DNA from: Strigops habroptila
Taxonomy: Eukaryota; Chordata; Aves; Psittaciformes; Psittacidae
Reading direction: 5' to 3'
NCBI RefSeq assembly: GCF_004027225.2
Contig: NC_044290.2
Location: 5,286,906 to 5,350,905 of the forward strand
Length of the DNA: 64,000 nt
This document shows, piece by piece, positions 1-12,374 of the stretch. Under the pieces are notes generated by a model. That model did not search any database and was not told the origin of the DNA. It saw only the letters and a list, made by a program, of their open reading frames with translations. The position numbers and the translations under genes were made by a program. How positions within the stretch are numbered: the first letter of the stretch is position 1; every line of letters begins with the position of its first letter.

Positions 1-2954
1 GGGAATTGTGTGCTGATACGAGTGTGTGGGCTGGCTGTTTGCTGGTACCTGCCCTGTCTGAAAGCAGGGGGCATGGCAGGCAGGTCATCAACCTCTCAAG
101 ATTCATCTTGCAATCCTAGACCCACTGACAGAACTCTGTGGGTAGATATGTGCTGCACATAGATTAGCAATAGCTTCTGTCCAAAGATTGTTCCTGAAAC
201 TCCTGATACACTCCAATGTTTTTATGGGGTGCTGAATGGCAGAGAGGCGCCGGAGTTGCTTCTTGGCACGTGAACAGCATAAACACCCAAACAACTGTTG
301 ATCGGTGGCTGTTCCCAGGAGCGAGCCGAAGGTGTAGCAGATTTTGGAAGGGCTTTAATAAAAAGGAAAGCAGAGTTCTGTTTTCACAGTGGTAAAGCAG
401 TTTCAGATGGTGCTGAGTGATGTTAGTGGGGCTTTGGCAGAGAGTGAGATGAGAGCAGCCCCCAAGACGACCAGATGTGGGCTCTGAGTCTGCCTAATCT
501 ACAGGAGGAGAGCTTTTGATATGGAGAACTAAATTTTCCTACCTAGAGCACAGATATGAATAGACACAAAGGCCTTTTTTGAGGTGAAGAAGCAGTTTAT
601 TCATTTTTAGGCCCTTATTCCTAAAAGTAGACTTAGCTGTGCCCCCAGTGCCCTCATGGAAATGCCCATAGAAGTATGCTCATGGCTATCAGTCCAATTT
701 GTGAAGACAAGGTTTTCTTGTCCAGCCAAGCTCAGTCTCTTGGGCTGTCCCATCACGCAGCAGGACATGGGGCATGGTAAAAAGTCCCTCCATGCTTTTA
801 GGTGTTTAGTGCTGCTTTCAGGGGATTAGCTGCAGCCAGAGACTTGTTCCTGATGCATCACTTGAGCTGAGCAACATCATAAGTGATTTTGAGTCGAGCT
901 TTGCTGTTGGAAATGAGGGCATGATGGGGTGTGTATGGGGGATGTCTATTTAGCTTTGAATTAGCTTCTTCTGAGGCCTGAATTATACTCGGGTCATGAT
1001 TTCTAGAGTCCTTTTTCTTTTCCTTCCAAGCATGAATGCTAGAAATGGAGTTAAATTAGAGAGTTGGGAGTTGCATATAGAATAGCATGTGTCCTTGCAC
1101 TAGGGACTTGAGAAATGCCAAATATAATGGATTTCATGATAAAAACTGCAGAAAACGGTAGTTCCGTGTGATGACAGCTCCTGGAGTGGAGCAGGAGTTG
1201 TGTTGATGTTATCATCTACTTAATTAGATGTTTTGAGCCTGAAAGACTTCACTCTGGAGATGTCATTGGCTGCATGTAGTTTTAACCCAGGGTTCATAAG
1301 TAGCATTTCGCCTCTGAGAAAGGCCAATTAGTCTAAATGACGCTTTAGCCCAAAGGACAGAACATGAGCGATTGCCTGGGAGGCGGGTTGCTAATGGGTG
1401 GCTTTCAGTTCCTGCCTGTCTGCTTAAAAGCTGTCAGAAATCTTATGTCAAGACAAGCAGGTTCTTGTTTCCATCACCTCAGTGTATGTGTATTGTGGGG
1501 AAATGGCACCAAAAGGTGCAGTGCAGACACATACATGCCCGAAGGGGATGGAAATGGAGCTGGAGCCCTTTGCCTGCTGTCCGTGAAGGTTCAGGGCAAG
1601 TCAAGGGGCTGAGCAGAGAATTACCCAAAGCTCCCTCAAAGCCAGGGTCTACCCAGTACTACCATGATGAAATCCTTCCCGTTCTCCATGGGTTTCCACC
1701 TTCACCCAGCTCCCTGAAGTCCTTTGATAGTCAGCACCAGGAGTCCCTCCTCAACAGGCATGGGGTCATCCTGCAGCAAAGTGGCAGGGCATGTGACAGT
1801 ACCTAGGCATCAAATTCCTCCTCAGGTGTTTATCTCAGTGGTTTATCATTGGAAGAGGTCAAAATGAGACCCCTTCATACCTTGGAAGACTTGGGTTAGA
1901 TAAAGCCCATGAGTGGGGCAGGACTGGGAGGATCTTGGGAGAGCTGGTGTCTCCTGGCTGCTGAGACAGACAGCTCTGGAGGTTATGAGTCTTAGAGATG
2001 GATCTGGGAAAATGCAGGTCTTTGTTTTGCCAGACTGATAGGAGGAGGAGCAGGGTGGCTCCAGGTGCTTCACCTACACTGCATGCGGGTAAGTCAGGCC
2101 AAGAGGTGCACCTGTGCAAGGCTGAATTCAAAGTAATGAGCTATGGAGGTTCACCAGTCTATGAGGGAGCATGAATGTTCTTTCAGGATGCTGAAGAGCA
2201 CAATGTGGTCAGTATTTTTTGGAGGAAAGCTGTCACACACTGTCACCTTGATGGGAAACAGCAACTGAGCAGGACCCAGCACCAGAGAGTCCTCTGCAAG
2301 AGCCATGCTTCAGCTTTGCACTGCAGAAGTGGAAGTGAGTAAGAACCTCAGGGTTGATTCCCCTTGTCAAAGCTGTTAACACTCCACTGAGGTGGAGGCT
2401 CTATCCCACTGAGGGAGAGAGATGGTGTTCCTCCAGCACGGCACTAACAAATACAGCTCAGGTGGCTCCTTTACCTTCCTATGCCACTGTGATGCACTCC
2501 ATAACCTCCCACTTCTCCAGAAACTTGCTTTTAGGCTTGATCTTCCTTTAAATTTATCTTAATTATTAATCCAACACATCTGTTAGAGATCACATAAGCT
2601 CAGAGTAAGGGAAAGGATTAGGATAAGGTTTTGGACACATTTAAAGTGCCTGCTGTGTTTAGTATTTCTAATACTGAAACGTTTAAATGAACCCAAAGGT
2701 TTTTCCAGGGCCCTGAGTCATCAGCTCATTACTGAATTTAAGCTGCAGGATGACTAATTAAGATTTAGCAGATTGCATTGTATATACAAGTGCCCTTCCT
2801 ATGCTTGCATGTTGAAAGAGACACAATGAGTGAGACCTTCACGGGTCTCATGCACTGTGGTTCCTGTACAGCCCTATAGGCTGGGACCATATGCAGACCC
2901 TGAGGGGTTTGTGTGTCTGTGCACTCACCGAGGCAGGGCTGGGGGTCTCAGAGC
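1..2954. other. non-coding stretch, no gene recognised
   Basis: No repeat family, RNA gene or exon was recognised here. Two plus-strand frames are open together at 1364-1806 (82 and 144 codons), and two minus-strand frames are open at 1846-2131. None has a recognisable domain or convincing flanking splice sites. The simplest reading is intronic or intergenic DNA. Confidence 0.6.
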
Positions 2955-3065
2955 GTGTGTCAGCTCCAGCTCTGCCACTGGCCTTGGCAAATGGCTTACC
3001 ATTCCCAGTCCTGCAAATGGGAATCATTCTTTATGCTGTCACAGAGCTTTTAGAGGCTTTTGCCT
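2955..3065 (+). repeat. MIR/CORE-SINE relic, probable
   Basis: The segment reads like the middle of a MIR element in forward orientation. It has a 'gctctgccactggcc' block, then a damaged 'ccttggcaa...' stretch, then 'ctgcaaatgggaatcatt', which corresponds to the MIR 'ctgtaaaatggggataat' region. Divergence is high and about 20 bases between the blocks seem to be missing, so the boundaries are approximate. A profile search against MIR models would settle it. Confidence 0.45.
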
Positions 3066-3070
3066 TCTAC

Positions 3071-6039
3071 TAGTGAAAAAGAGCTGGAGTGTAAGGGTGG
3101 ACAGCACAAGCAAAGAGGAATTATACCCCCAAAATATCAAGGGCTGAGCCAGAAGCAATTTTACATAGCTGTGGAGTCCTAAATCCATGCTTAGGCTCCC
3201 TCAGTAGTCAGAGGAAAACTGGGGATGCTTCCAAAATGTGGCTGAGGTTAGCTGTCTGTGGCAGCACAGACCCAAATGGTAGGTATGATACTCCTAGGCC
3301 AAAGCTAATTATCTCCAAAAGAGTAATTCTGTTGGGTGCAAGCGAAATACTGTTTGGCTTGCATTTACATGTTGTCTGAAATCATTTGTCAACAATCTTC
3401 TGTAATTAGATCTTGATTTAGGCTAATCATTATATGCCTTGTTAACTCAAAGTGTGTATTTAAATCCCCATTGAATGTAATAGGACACAAGTACATGCTG
3501 AAGAAGTATGAAATATTTTTAGAGGCTTGACAAAAATGCTGAGCTGAAATAACTCAGGCTTTTTGCTGCTTCAACCATTCTTTCCAGTGGCAAAATGAGA
3601 ACTCCATTAATCAAATATCATGAGCTGTCTCCAATTATTTTGCCAAGCTGGGAAATCAGTGAAAATTCCACTCTGAATATGTGAAAGCAAAATGTGCCAG
3701 TGCATTAAAATGTTTAAAAGCTACTGCTGAAGAAGTGGTGACATGGTGGCTCTGTTCCAGTTTTCTATCTATGTGTTGGGTTTTGGTTTTTACCTTTTAG
3801 TCGCTATAGAAATCCCAGGACTGAGTCAATTTTGCAAAAGTCACTTAGATTCCACCAGGACTGAACATGCAGCTTTTGCTAATGTAATTAATGTCTATTA
3901 AGCGAGCGTGAGCCCTGAGCAACTTAATAGGAAAATCTAATAATGTTTCCTATTGGAATGTTCCCTGTTAAATTGTCCGAGTGCTTTAGTGTATGTTTTC
4001 TGTAGGCAGCATTGTTTAATGGAAATGTTACACAAATTAGTATTAGGCCCTTGGTGAAATGGGATCTTTTCTTTAATTTGATTTTACAGCCAGCACGCAG
4101 AATGATTGCTGCTTTGGCCTTGCCAGCATGCGGCCAGGCAGGATTAGGTTTTGTTGGGATCACCTTTGGAATGACTCCTCCACAGCTCTCGCCTACAGAG
4201 CAGCCGAGGCTGGGTTATTAGCTGAGCTGTAAATGGCATTAATAATGTCCTTGTGGAGCAATAGCGTGGCAGGATGGTCTCCATAAAAATAGGAATCCTG
4301 TGGCTGACCAGTGTTTTGTTTTAGTTTTGGAGGTGGGTAATAAAAGAAGAAAATGGAAAGCTTGTGCCTTTGTTTTTGTTTGGCCTAAGGGGTGATGGGA
4401 GCCGAGGTGCAGATGTTTGCATAAAGCCTTGGTTGTTCTATGGGCGCTGCTGCCTGCCCTGCTTGCTGTTTGTTGAAGCCCCTGTTGAGTTTGCTCGGGG
4501 TTTTAGCAGTGGTGGTGATGGAGCAGGGCCAGTGCTGGAGCTCCCTGGGGACCCCCATGCAGAGGTCCTTCTCTGGCCTTGTCTGTGTCCTGAGGTTGGA
4601 GAGAAAACAGCTGGATATCCATGTAAGAAGGGTGGGCAGGATGGGAGAAAACAGCCGTTGTCTGCACTGCTTGCGTGGTTCCCACTACCATCCACGAGTG
4701 CCCATACCTGGGTAATGTCTCTGTCATCCCTGCTTTATCCTTGAGGAAGTTGAGATGAAAGAAGGGCGATGCTCCCATCCCCTTGAACCTGGGAAAGGGT
4801 GAAATCCCAAAGAAAAGAAGCTGCTTCTCTTTTCTGTAACTACACAGTCTCCTTGGTCAGGGCTGGCTTACAGGGAAGGATGCCAGGGCTATTAAATGGC
4901 CAAATTTAGCCTCTTCCCTACAGAATCGGAGTAGCAAATGCTCACGCTGCATGAGGGAGACGCTGGGGTTGGCATTGCTTGGGCAGCTGCAGCTCTGAGA
5001 GTTCACTCTCAGCAAAATATTAACTAAAACAAGATTTCTTCCTCTTTTAGTTGTTTCTCTTCTGGAGAGAGGAAGGGATGAATATCCCCCTGGATTTGAG
5101 GAGAGCAAGGAGGGCAATTTGTTCAGTAAACTCACTGAGATGGTGCAGTGTATCTGCAGTTCATAGGCAAAGGGAAAGATCTGCCTCTCTCTTCAGGCTG
5201 CTGCTTTAACTCTCCCCAGGAGGAAACTTCCCGGCCAGGGGTTCTTCAATTTTTCATCAAGCTGTTTCCTTCCCTCGCAAGGAGAATTTCTTCTTCAGAG
5301 CAAGCTGATTAATTCTACCCTATGCACCATCTCGTACCTTGGGTCTTGCAGCACAGTTCCTGCAGCCCCTCTTGCAGCATCGGGCGCTTCACAGACGTGT
5401 CTGAAGTCAGTGTCTTCTCCAGGAGCAGCTCCCGGTGTGCACTGGGATTGTGCTTCAGGAATAGCAAATTACTGAACACTTTGAGCAGCCCTGCTCAGCT
5501 TTGCTTCCCATGGAGCACCAGTGTGCACACAAGCAGCTAATCCTGGGTTGTCCTGCCAGAATCCAAGCCAGCCCTGATCTCGTTGTCTTTCAATAGTGTT
5601 TAAACAAAGCTAGGTCTAAATTGAATACGTTGATATATAGGGGCAGGGGAATAGGAAGTGGGTAGAAAAGGCAAATTATTTGAGCAGTTCTCAATGGAAA
5701 AGGTTTTTAACAACAATAAACCTATTCTGCCTGCTTGTAAAACAATGAACTTTAAATCCTGGTATCCTATGAGAGAAAAGCCCCTAAGCAGTGGCTAAAT
5801 CATTTGACCAAAATCATCAAACAGGGAAATCTATACTTATTGTGTGGTTCCCACACTAGCTATGAGTGCCTGTATACATATAATGTCTTTATCATAGATT
5901 TCTGCTGTTGCAAAGGAAAAATATAGTTGGTGGTTCTTCATACTGATGAGTCTTGTAAAACCTTTGCCTGGATTTGATGGTGGTGTTTTCATAGGTTGTT
6001 TTTTTCCAATGAATATTGAAACAGCTTTCAGAAGTTGGC
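3071..6039. other. non-coding stretch with an AT-rich, TAAT-rich block
   Basis: No gene was recognised. From about 3340 to 4300 the sequence is AT-rich with many TAAT/ATTA homeodomain-type cores, few CpGs and no repeat signature. This is what many vertebrate developmental enhancers look like, but it is composition only. At 4364-4778 frames are open on both strands at once, which argues against coding. The rest, to 6039, shows nothing notable. Confidence 0.45.
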
Positions 6040-6160
6040 TGGGCTCACTTCCACTTTAAATTAGGGAAACTGAGGCAAAAAAGGCTTTGCCCAAGATCAT
6101 AAAATGAGTAAATGACAGAGTTTGAGGTAGAACCCAATTCGTTCCTACTTCAAGTATTAA
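6040..6160 (-). repeat. MIR SINE relic, reverse orientation
   Basis: The plus strand carries 'gggaaactgaggc' at about 6065, then 'tttgcccaagatcat' and 'aaatgacagagtttgaggtagaaccca'. These match, in order and spacing, the reverse complement of the MIR core: cctcagtttcc, then ggtcacttgggcaa, then the tggcagagccggga-type block. This makes it an old MIR-family SINE inserted on the minus strand. The tRNA-derived head and LINE-like tail are not clear, so the ends are approximate. Confidence 0.75.
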
Positions 6161-9100
6161 CATTGCTTGCCTGGAAGTGCAGGTCAGGACCACCTCCCTT
6201 GCCTGTGAGCCAAGCTCTCTTCCAGCAGCAGGGCCATATGCCCCCTTCTGTATCGCTTAACTAATGATGTATATCTTTGCTGGAAGGTCTTATACATGGG
6301 CAGATCTCCAGTAATGGTATCTGATAAAATCCTTCCATTTCCTTGATTTGGTAATGGATGTTAGCAGTTTAATGCCTGCATGGAGCATGTTTGCATACTG
6401 TCAGCACGAACCATGTGGAAATGATCGATGGGATGTTGGATCCTAGGCAGGAGTAGGGGCAAGAGAATAAATTGCCTTTCTCTTTAAGTATTTGGGTATT
6501 ATTTGCTACCTGCAAATACAAACAATCATGCTGGAACTTTCCTGGTCATGAAATCACTTGGTCTCAGAGTAGCATAGACAGAGACCTTGTCTCATGTCTG
6601 TGGTGTTGCTGTCTTGGTTCCTCACCTGCATTATGCTTTTCTTGGTTGAATATTGCCACACAACTAAATTTAAGTTCGTTTATGGGACATAAAGAGAGAA
6701 AGCTTTTGTGAGTGAGTGCTGGGTAAGGCAGGGATGGTGGGTCAGAGGACAGTGCTGTGGCAGTGTGTGTACATCCTTGCTGGTGTCACCTGGGTGTACT
6801 TGTCCTGGCTACACATCTCATGAAGGCATGAGATGGCTACAGAAACACAATGTCTGCAGCACCTCTGAGTCATATCCATTAACATGACATAAGAAAGTTG
6901 CTGTTCAGGGGGAGAATTAATAGAATCTGTTGTCTGGGGTGGTGGGAGACAATGCACCAGCCACAGCACATGCGGTGGCCGGGGTTCAAGGTCTCCAAGG
7001 GTATGTTATTAGTGTTTGTCCTTGTAGAGGTTGCAGCTGAACTTCCTGATGCAGGGTTTGGAAATTGTCGTGGTTCAAATCTTCTTGTGATCTGGGGCAG
7101 TGAAACTAGAAGTAGAGGAGTGAGAAAAGAGGATGAAAGGTGGAAGAGACAAAGTGGAATATTCCTCTAGCTTTTATCTGCAGCAAACCCCTGATCTGTG
7201 TGTGTGCTGTTTGATTTTTGTCAGAGCTGGTCTTGTCACAAAGACCTTTTTCTGCAGGGACAGTATCTGGGTGATGCTGATAGGAGCAGGAGTTTTGGAT
7301 TCGTGATAGGCTATCTGGTTTGAATCAAATAAAGTACCGCTCTGAATCCCTGCCCAAAACACAAATGAAGCCTGCAGCACGTTAACAAGATGAGAGAGTC
7401 TGGCTAACTCATTTAATCTGTTCGAGGCTCCTCTTGGCTTCCAGGTGTTCACCTCAGATCACAAGCCAAAACATCCTGGGAGAAGCTCTTGCTGTCGTAT
7501 TTCCAGCCAATCTGATAAAGCTCGCACCTCCGAGCCGGCATGCTGCTGCAAGATTCCTGCTCTGCCTTAGCCAGGGATGTCAGGTTAGGGCTTCAAGGCC
7601 AGATCCAAACTGTAAATGTAAGAATAGAGGTTGTGTCCATCAAATGCCTTGCCAACTGGAACGCATTTGACCTCATAGCTCTCCTTTGGGACATGTGCTT
7701 TTTTCCCCACAGCTGGGCAACTAATTTCCCTGTCCAAAGTCATATCAAATCTTTATAGCAGTTTCTCTATTTGAAAATAAGGGGCTGTGCAAGTAAGTGG
7801 GCGACCCCATCTATACAGCAATGCTATGAGAGGTCCAAACTCACCTCTGTCCCTAGATAAGTCTATATGGTAGCCACATACCTTGCTAACAGAGCCATGC
7901 TAGGACAGCTTGGGCATGCCCAGGTGGACTTAATGAAGCAGGGAGAGCCCTGTGCTAATGTGGAAAGTAATTTGGGGTTGGTGATGGTCGTGCTCTTTAG
8001 CTCAAAGCACTTCTGCTCCAATAACGTGCCTTACAGCAGAGCAAGCAGCACTGATCTTGGACTTCCTTGGCTCTCTGAGCTCTGACTTGCTTTGGGGAGA
8101 GCTGAAGACTTTGTGGCGGGGCTCAGCAGCCCATGCTGGAAGGATGAAACCCCCTGAGCTATGTTTAGCTTCCCCAGGAGCAACTTTCTCTAAAGAGCCT
8201 GATGGAATGTTGAAGGGGGAGTAGCTGGGATACATCCTTGATGATCTTCCTGAGCACTTGATGGGTGTTGGACTGCCCCAGACAAGGCTAAAACTCAACC
8301 CAAGGGACTTGTCTTTGCCACAAAAGCCTGGCTTTTCTCCTAGTTCCGCTGAAGATGCTTCAGACTGACTTTTCAGTGTGTTTCTAAATTATCTGTATAT
8401 TTTCCTACAACGCTACAAGTGCTTGCAAATATTTCCCCTCAATCTAGTCACTCTTTTCCTCTAGGCTTCAGAGGGACCAGAAAGGTACTTAACTTATGTT
8501 TTATTCATTGCAGTCACTATCTCTTGTTAATTTCCTTACATTATTTACAGAATTTTAAAGTATTTTTTGTGTCAGGCAGCATTCCAGCCCCTATAAAATG
8601 CTAATTTTCCAACTGTATCAGAGGCAAACATCTTTCCCAGGCCTCTAGGTAGACAAAGGGTCATCCCCCTTCTCAATTCATCTTTCATGATTCTATATAT
8701 AAACGCAATAAAGCCCACTTGAATGGCAGATCTCAGGCAACCCACTTCTCTGTGCAGTTAAACTTTATGAAGATCCATTGTGGTTGTGTTCCTGGTACAA
8801 TAAATTTAATTTTTGATCTAGTGCCTTTAATTACTAAGGATGACTGAGCCTGGTTGAAGTACAGGAATAACCACTTTGGATCCTTGCCCTAAGCGGGAAT
8901 GAAACACAAGGTTCAGAAAGTTCAAGTAACTTTGTGAAAAGAAACTGATTCCTGTTTTCACAGTTGCTTCTTTGTACTTCTTAATTCCAGCGAGAGAGGA
9001 AGTGGGGGAAACCCAAACCCCAGAAGGGTCTTAATGGTTTAAGTTTTAATCTTGTGTCGGTGAGCTCTTGGCGGGTTGGTCCTGTCCCCAGCCTTGGGAT

Positions 9101-12100
9101 GTTGGAACCTTTTGAAGTACTGGGACAGTCAGCACCATAAAATTGGGCAATACATGAAGATTTAGAGACATTTTAAGATAGGCTAAATCACTGTGACATG
9201 CCTGAACCACGTATTTCCTTCTGTCCAGTTACGCCTCAAGGTTTAAGGCCAGTCAACAGGAAACACTTGACATTAGATTTCATGGCTTTTAGCCTGGCCA
9301 GGTGTATATAGCGACCACAGCACATCCAGTGAGCCTCTTTGTCTCTCAGTCACAGTGGCTATTGCCACTGGTGTTTGCTGTACTTGTCACAGATGTCCTT
9401 TAGGTGCCCAGTGTCCTCTGGTCGGCTGAGAGGACATGGGTGGTTCCACCTCTGCTCATTGCTCTGGAGAAGTCTTTGGTGAAAATGAAGTGTTTTGATG
9501 GAAGCATTGCATTCTTGCTCACTGGACGTGGGAGCAAACAACCCTTCAGGTCTGGAATTGCTTCAGAAGGGAGGCCAAGGCTGTGGATGCAAAGCAAGGG
9601 TGCAAAGCAGATGATGCAAGGGCCAGGCATGAACGTGGGAGCAACCAGGGCTGGATTTGGCAGGCAGTGCCAGGACACTGCAGCACCAGCAAGCTCCCCT
9701 TTGCAGACAGAGCCCTGGGCTGCTGCTGTTGTTTACAAGGCAGAACATTTCTCCTCCGCACCTCCTGAGGTTTGCCTGAACAAGGATGCCTCTTCTCCAT
9801 CTGTTCAGCCTCCAGCAATGCTGGTGTGTCAAGTCAGTGGTTCCATCATTCTCTATGGCTATCAGGTCAAGGAGAGGTCAGATTGTGGTAAATAAAGTGA
9901 CTCAATCTCAAAATCAATTTAAAGGTGGCATTGTTCCGGCTTTTCCTACCAGAGGCGGATGCTCTGAGATAGCGCCTCTGATCAAGAAGTGCTGTCAGAC
10001 TTGAACACTTCATTTGAATTCTGTAGCCACTTTGAGCAGCACAGCAAGGATGTCAGGCTGCAAACACAAGGGCTTGGCAATTATTTTTCAGTGCTTGGAG
10101 TTTCATGGAAGTTTCAAGGTTTTCCCAGTAAAAGCATCATGGTATGTAATGGGTGGTAGCTCTGTGAGCTGCCTCCTCAACTGTATGAGAAGTACAGGGC
10201 TTTATCGGCCAGGTGATGTTGCACGAGGTAGAGCAATGCAACCTGCAACCTAAGCAGAGGCAACCTGTGGATCACCTTCCAACCGTCACTCCTTGGAGGC
10301 TGATGCTTGGATGCTCCCAGCATCTCACCATGCAGATATCTATTGCTTCGTCTAAAAAGCTATCTCAGTGACATGCGCAGGCTCATGAGCCACTGTGCGT
10401 AATGATGTCAGCAGAGGGAGATGTGGCCCTGCATGTGTCACTTGTGATGTTGTGATATGAAAGAGCAGTCCCAAAATACCATTGTAGGGTATGTGGTGTG
10501 CTCCTGGAGTCCTCAATGGCACAGCTCTGCCAGCAGCCAGGAAGTGATAGGCGTCACTGGGATAGGGTAGACCAGGAGAGCATCTGTAAGTCCTGTCTTC
10601 TTCCCTCCATACCACTTCTGCCATTCCTGAGCTTGTTTTAGGTGTAACTGGTGAAGTTCTGGTGAGGCTGGTTGAAGTTCAAAACCAGTGGTTTTGAAGC
10701 GAGCAACTGTGATGTTTCCAACTGTGATGATATCTTTCTTGGAAAAATGACAGATAACTTTTGGAAATGATTGGGAAACCTCAGAGGTTTCCTACTGCTG
10801 AAAGCCAGGGAGTTCCTGTGGTGGGGCTGTTCTGCCCTTCCAGCCTTTGCTTTGGAAACAAATGTCTGAAGGACAGCCCAGTCCCATAGACATTGTGCTC
10901 CTGACCACTGTCTCCAAAGGAGTACAGCTAAAATCCTTTTGGCACTTTGAAGGTAGCCATTGTTTTCCTTCAGAGGTGCACACCTCTGATGGGCACTAAG
11001 AGGACAAGCAGCTCCACTCTGTCCAACTTTAAGAAGAGCTAGTGAAGTGCAAGGCTCTGCAGGACTGAGGAGACTGTTGGCAATAACTAGATTGGGTTCA
11101 AGGCTCTGTCCTTGATGTTAGACTTAATTTTGGGTCAGTTTCTTTTCCAAGTTAGCTACCTACATGCATGTGGCATTATGCTGCTCAAAAATCCTTTGCA
11201 TGTGCACTGTAGCTAAAGGCAATACACTTCACATACAAAAGCTGTCATTCTACTAGGGGAAAAAAAATCCTATTTACAAGCTTATGTGAAAGATTTCCCC
11301 CATCCTTTCATCTTAAACAACAAATTGACATGTTAATAAATGCAAGCCCCAAGAATATGAATGTTGCTCAGACACTTGTGAATGGATTTCTGCAGCCAGA
11401 GTGAACCAGCCTTGGAGCCTGCTTGGCTCAGTCTGTCTGCAGAACCAGAACCTAGGCACACACTCTCTGCTCCAGGGCTGATCCTGCTTCTTCACTCAAG
11501 TCAATGGCACAGTCCTGGCTGAGAATGCGTTAGATTTCTCTGCAAAGCAGAAGTGGTAGGCTATGAACTTTGATAGGAATTAAGAATATGATACTTTCAC
11601 AAGTCATCCTTCATGGAGCCATTATGAAGTAGGGAAATGCATCAAAAGTTGCCCATTGGAAATCACCAGCCCACTGCAGGTAAACTAAATATGTTCCATC
11701 CACAGTCTTGTTGCCATCTTGGTGCCATGTTCCAGTGAACCCCTGGATTCACATCGCCACCCATCCATCAGGTCTTCTTTATATCATATGCAAGACCACC
11801 TTTTTCTCCAAGCTTTCACCTCAAGTTGACTTGAAAATGCATTGCCAAGAGTTCTCCCTTTCCCCCAACCTCTGTTTCTCTTTGATTCCACTATGAGGTG
11901 AGGAAAACCTCTTCCTGAGGGTTTGGCAAATACACACCATGTGGAATTTGCCAACATTGGTTAAATCTGAATAAATAAATCCATCTGTTCTCAAAAGGAA
12001 CCTGCTCGTTCTGTGATGTCAAAGCCTGGCCTTGGTGACATCAGTTAATCATCACAGGAATTACTGTGACGCCCCAGGCAGTTACTGGCTGGAGCAGACA

Positions 12101-12324
12101 GGAGATAGATGCTTGAATGGAGGAAGAAAAAGATTCTCTTCAGATAAGTGCATGGGAAAAGAAATAAAGGAAATTGCATGATAGGTTAAAGGAGCTTTTT
12201 ATGTGCAGAAGGTAATATTTCCCCGTCTGTGGCAGAGATGAATGCTTTTTTGCATGGTAAAGAACCTCTAAGGAAATACACTCTAAATAGGCAGATGTAT
12301 TCAAATAAAATAGCAAGAGATTGC
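6161..12324. other. non-coding stretch, no gene recognised
   Basis: No repeat or gene was recognised. A TATA-like hexamer lies at 9305-9310, about 95 bases before a 163-codon plus-strand ORF (9404-9895). That interval is also open in a second plus frame and in three minus-strand frames, so the openness is likely compositional. The interval 8390-8840 is AT-rich. Two 'aactgtgatg' copies occur near 10705-10730, next to a small hairpin with arms 'caaaacc' and 'ggttttg'. Confidence 0.5.
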
Positions 12325-12374
12325 TTTTTTTACATGGTATTTTTTTACATGGGCTATAATTATAAACCCATGTA
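12325..12374. repeat. 13-nt direct repeat joined to a nested palindrome
   Basis: TTTTTTTACATGG occurs twice, at 12325-12337 and 12340-12352, with a 15-base period. The second copy overlaps an inverted repeat whose arms are TACATGGG (12346-12353) and CCCATGTA (12367-12374). Inside these arms is a perfect 10-bp palindrome, TATAATTATA (12355-12364). The whole could extrude as an AT-centred cruciform. No transposon family was recognised. Confidence 0.85.

Noticed and set aside
1372..1806. 144-codon plus-strand ORF
   Set aside because: Overlaps another open frame, with no splice sites or recognisable domain.
9404..9895. 163-codon plus-strand ORF with a TATA-like word about 95 bases upstream
   Set aside because: The same interval is open in another plus frame and in three minus frames, the peptide has no domain, and TATA-like words are frequent by chance.
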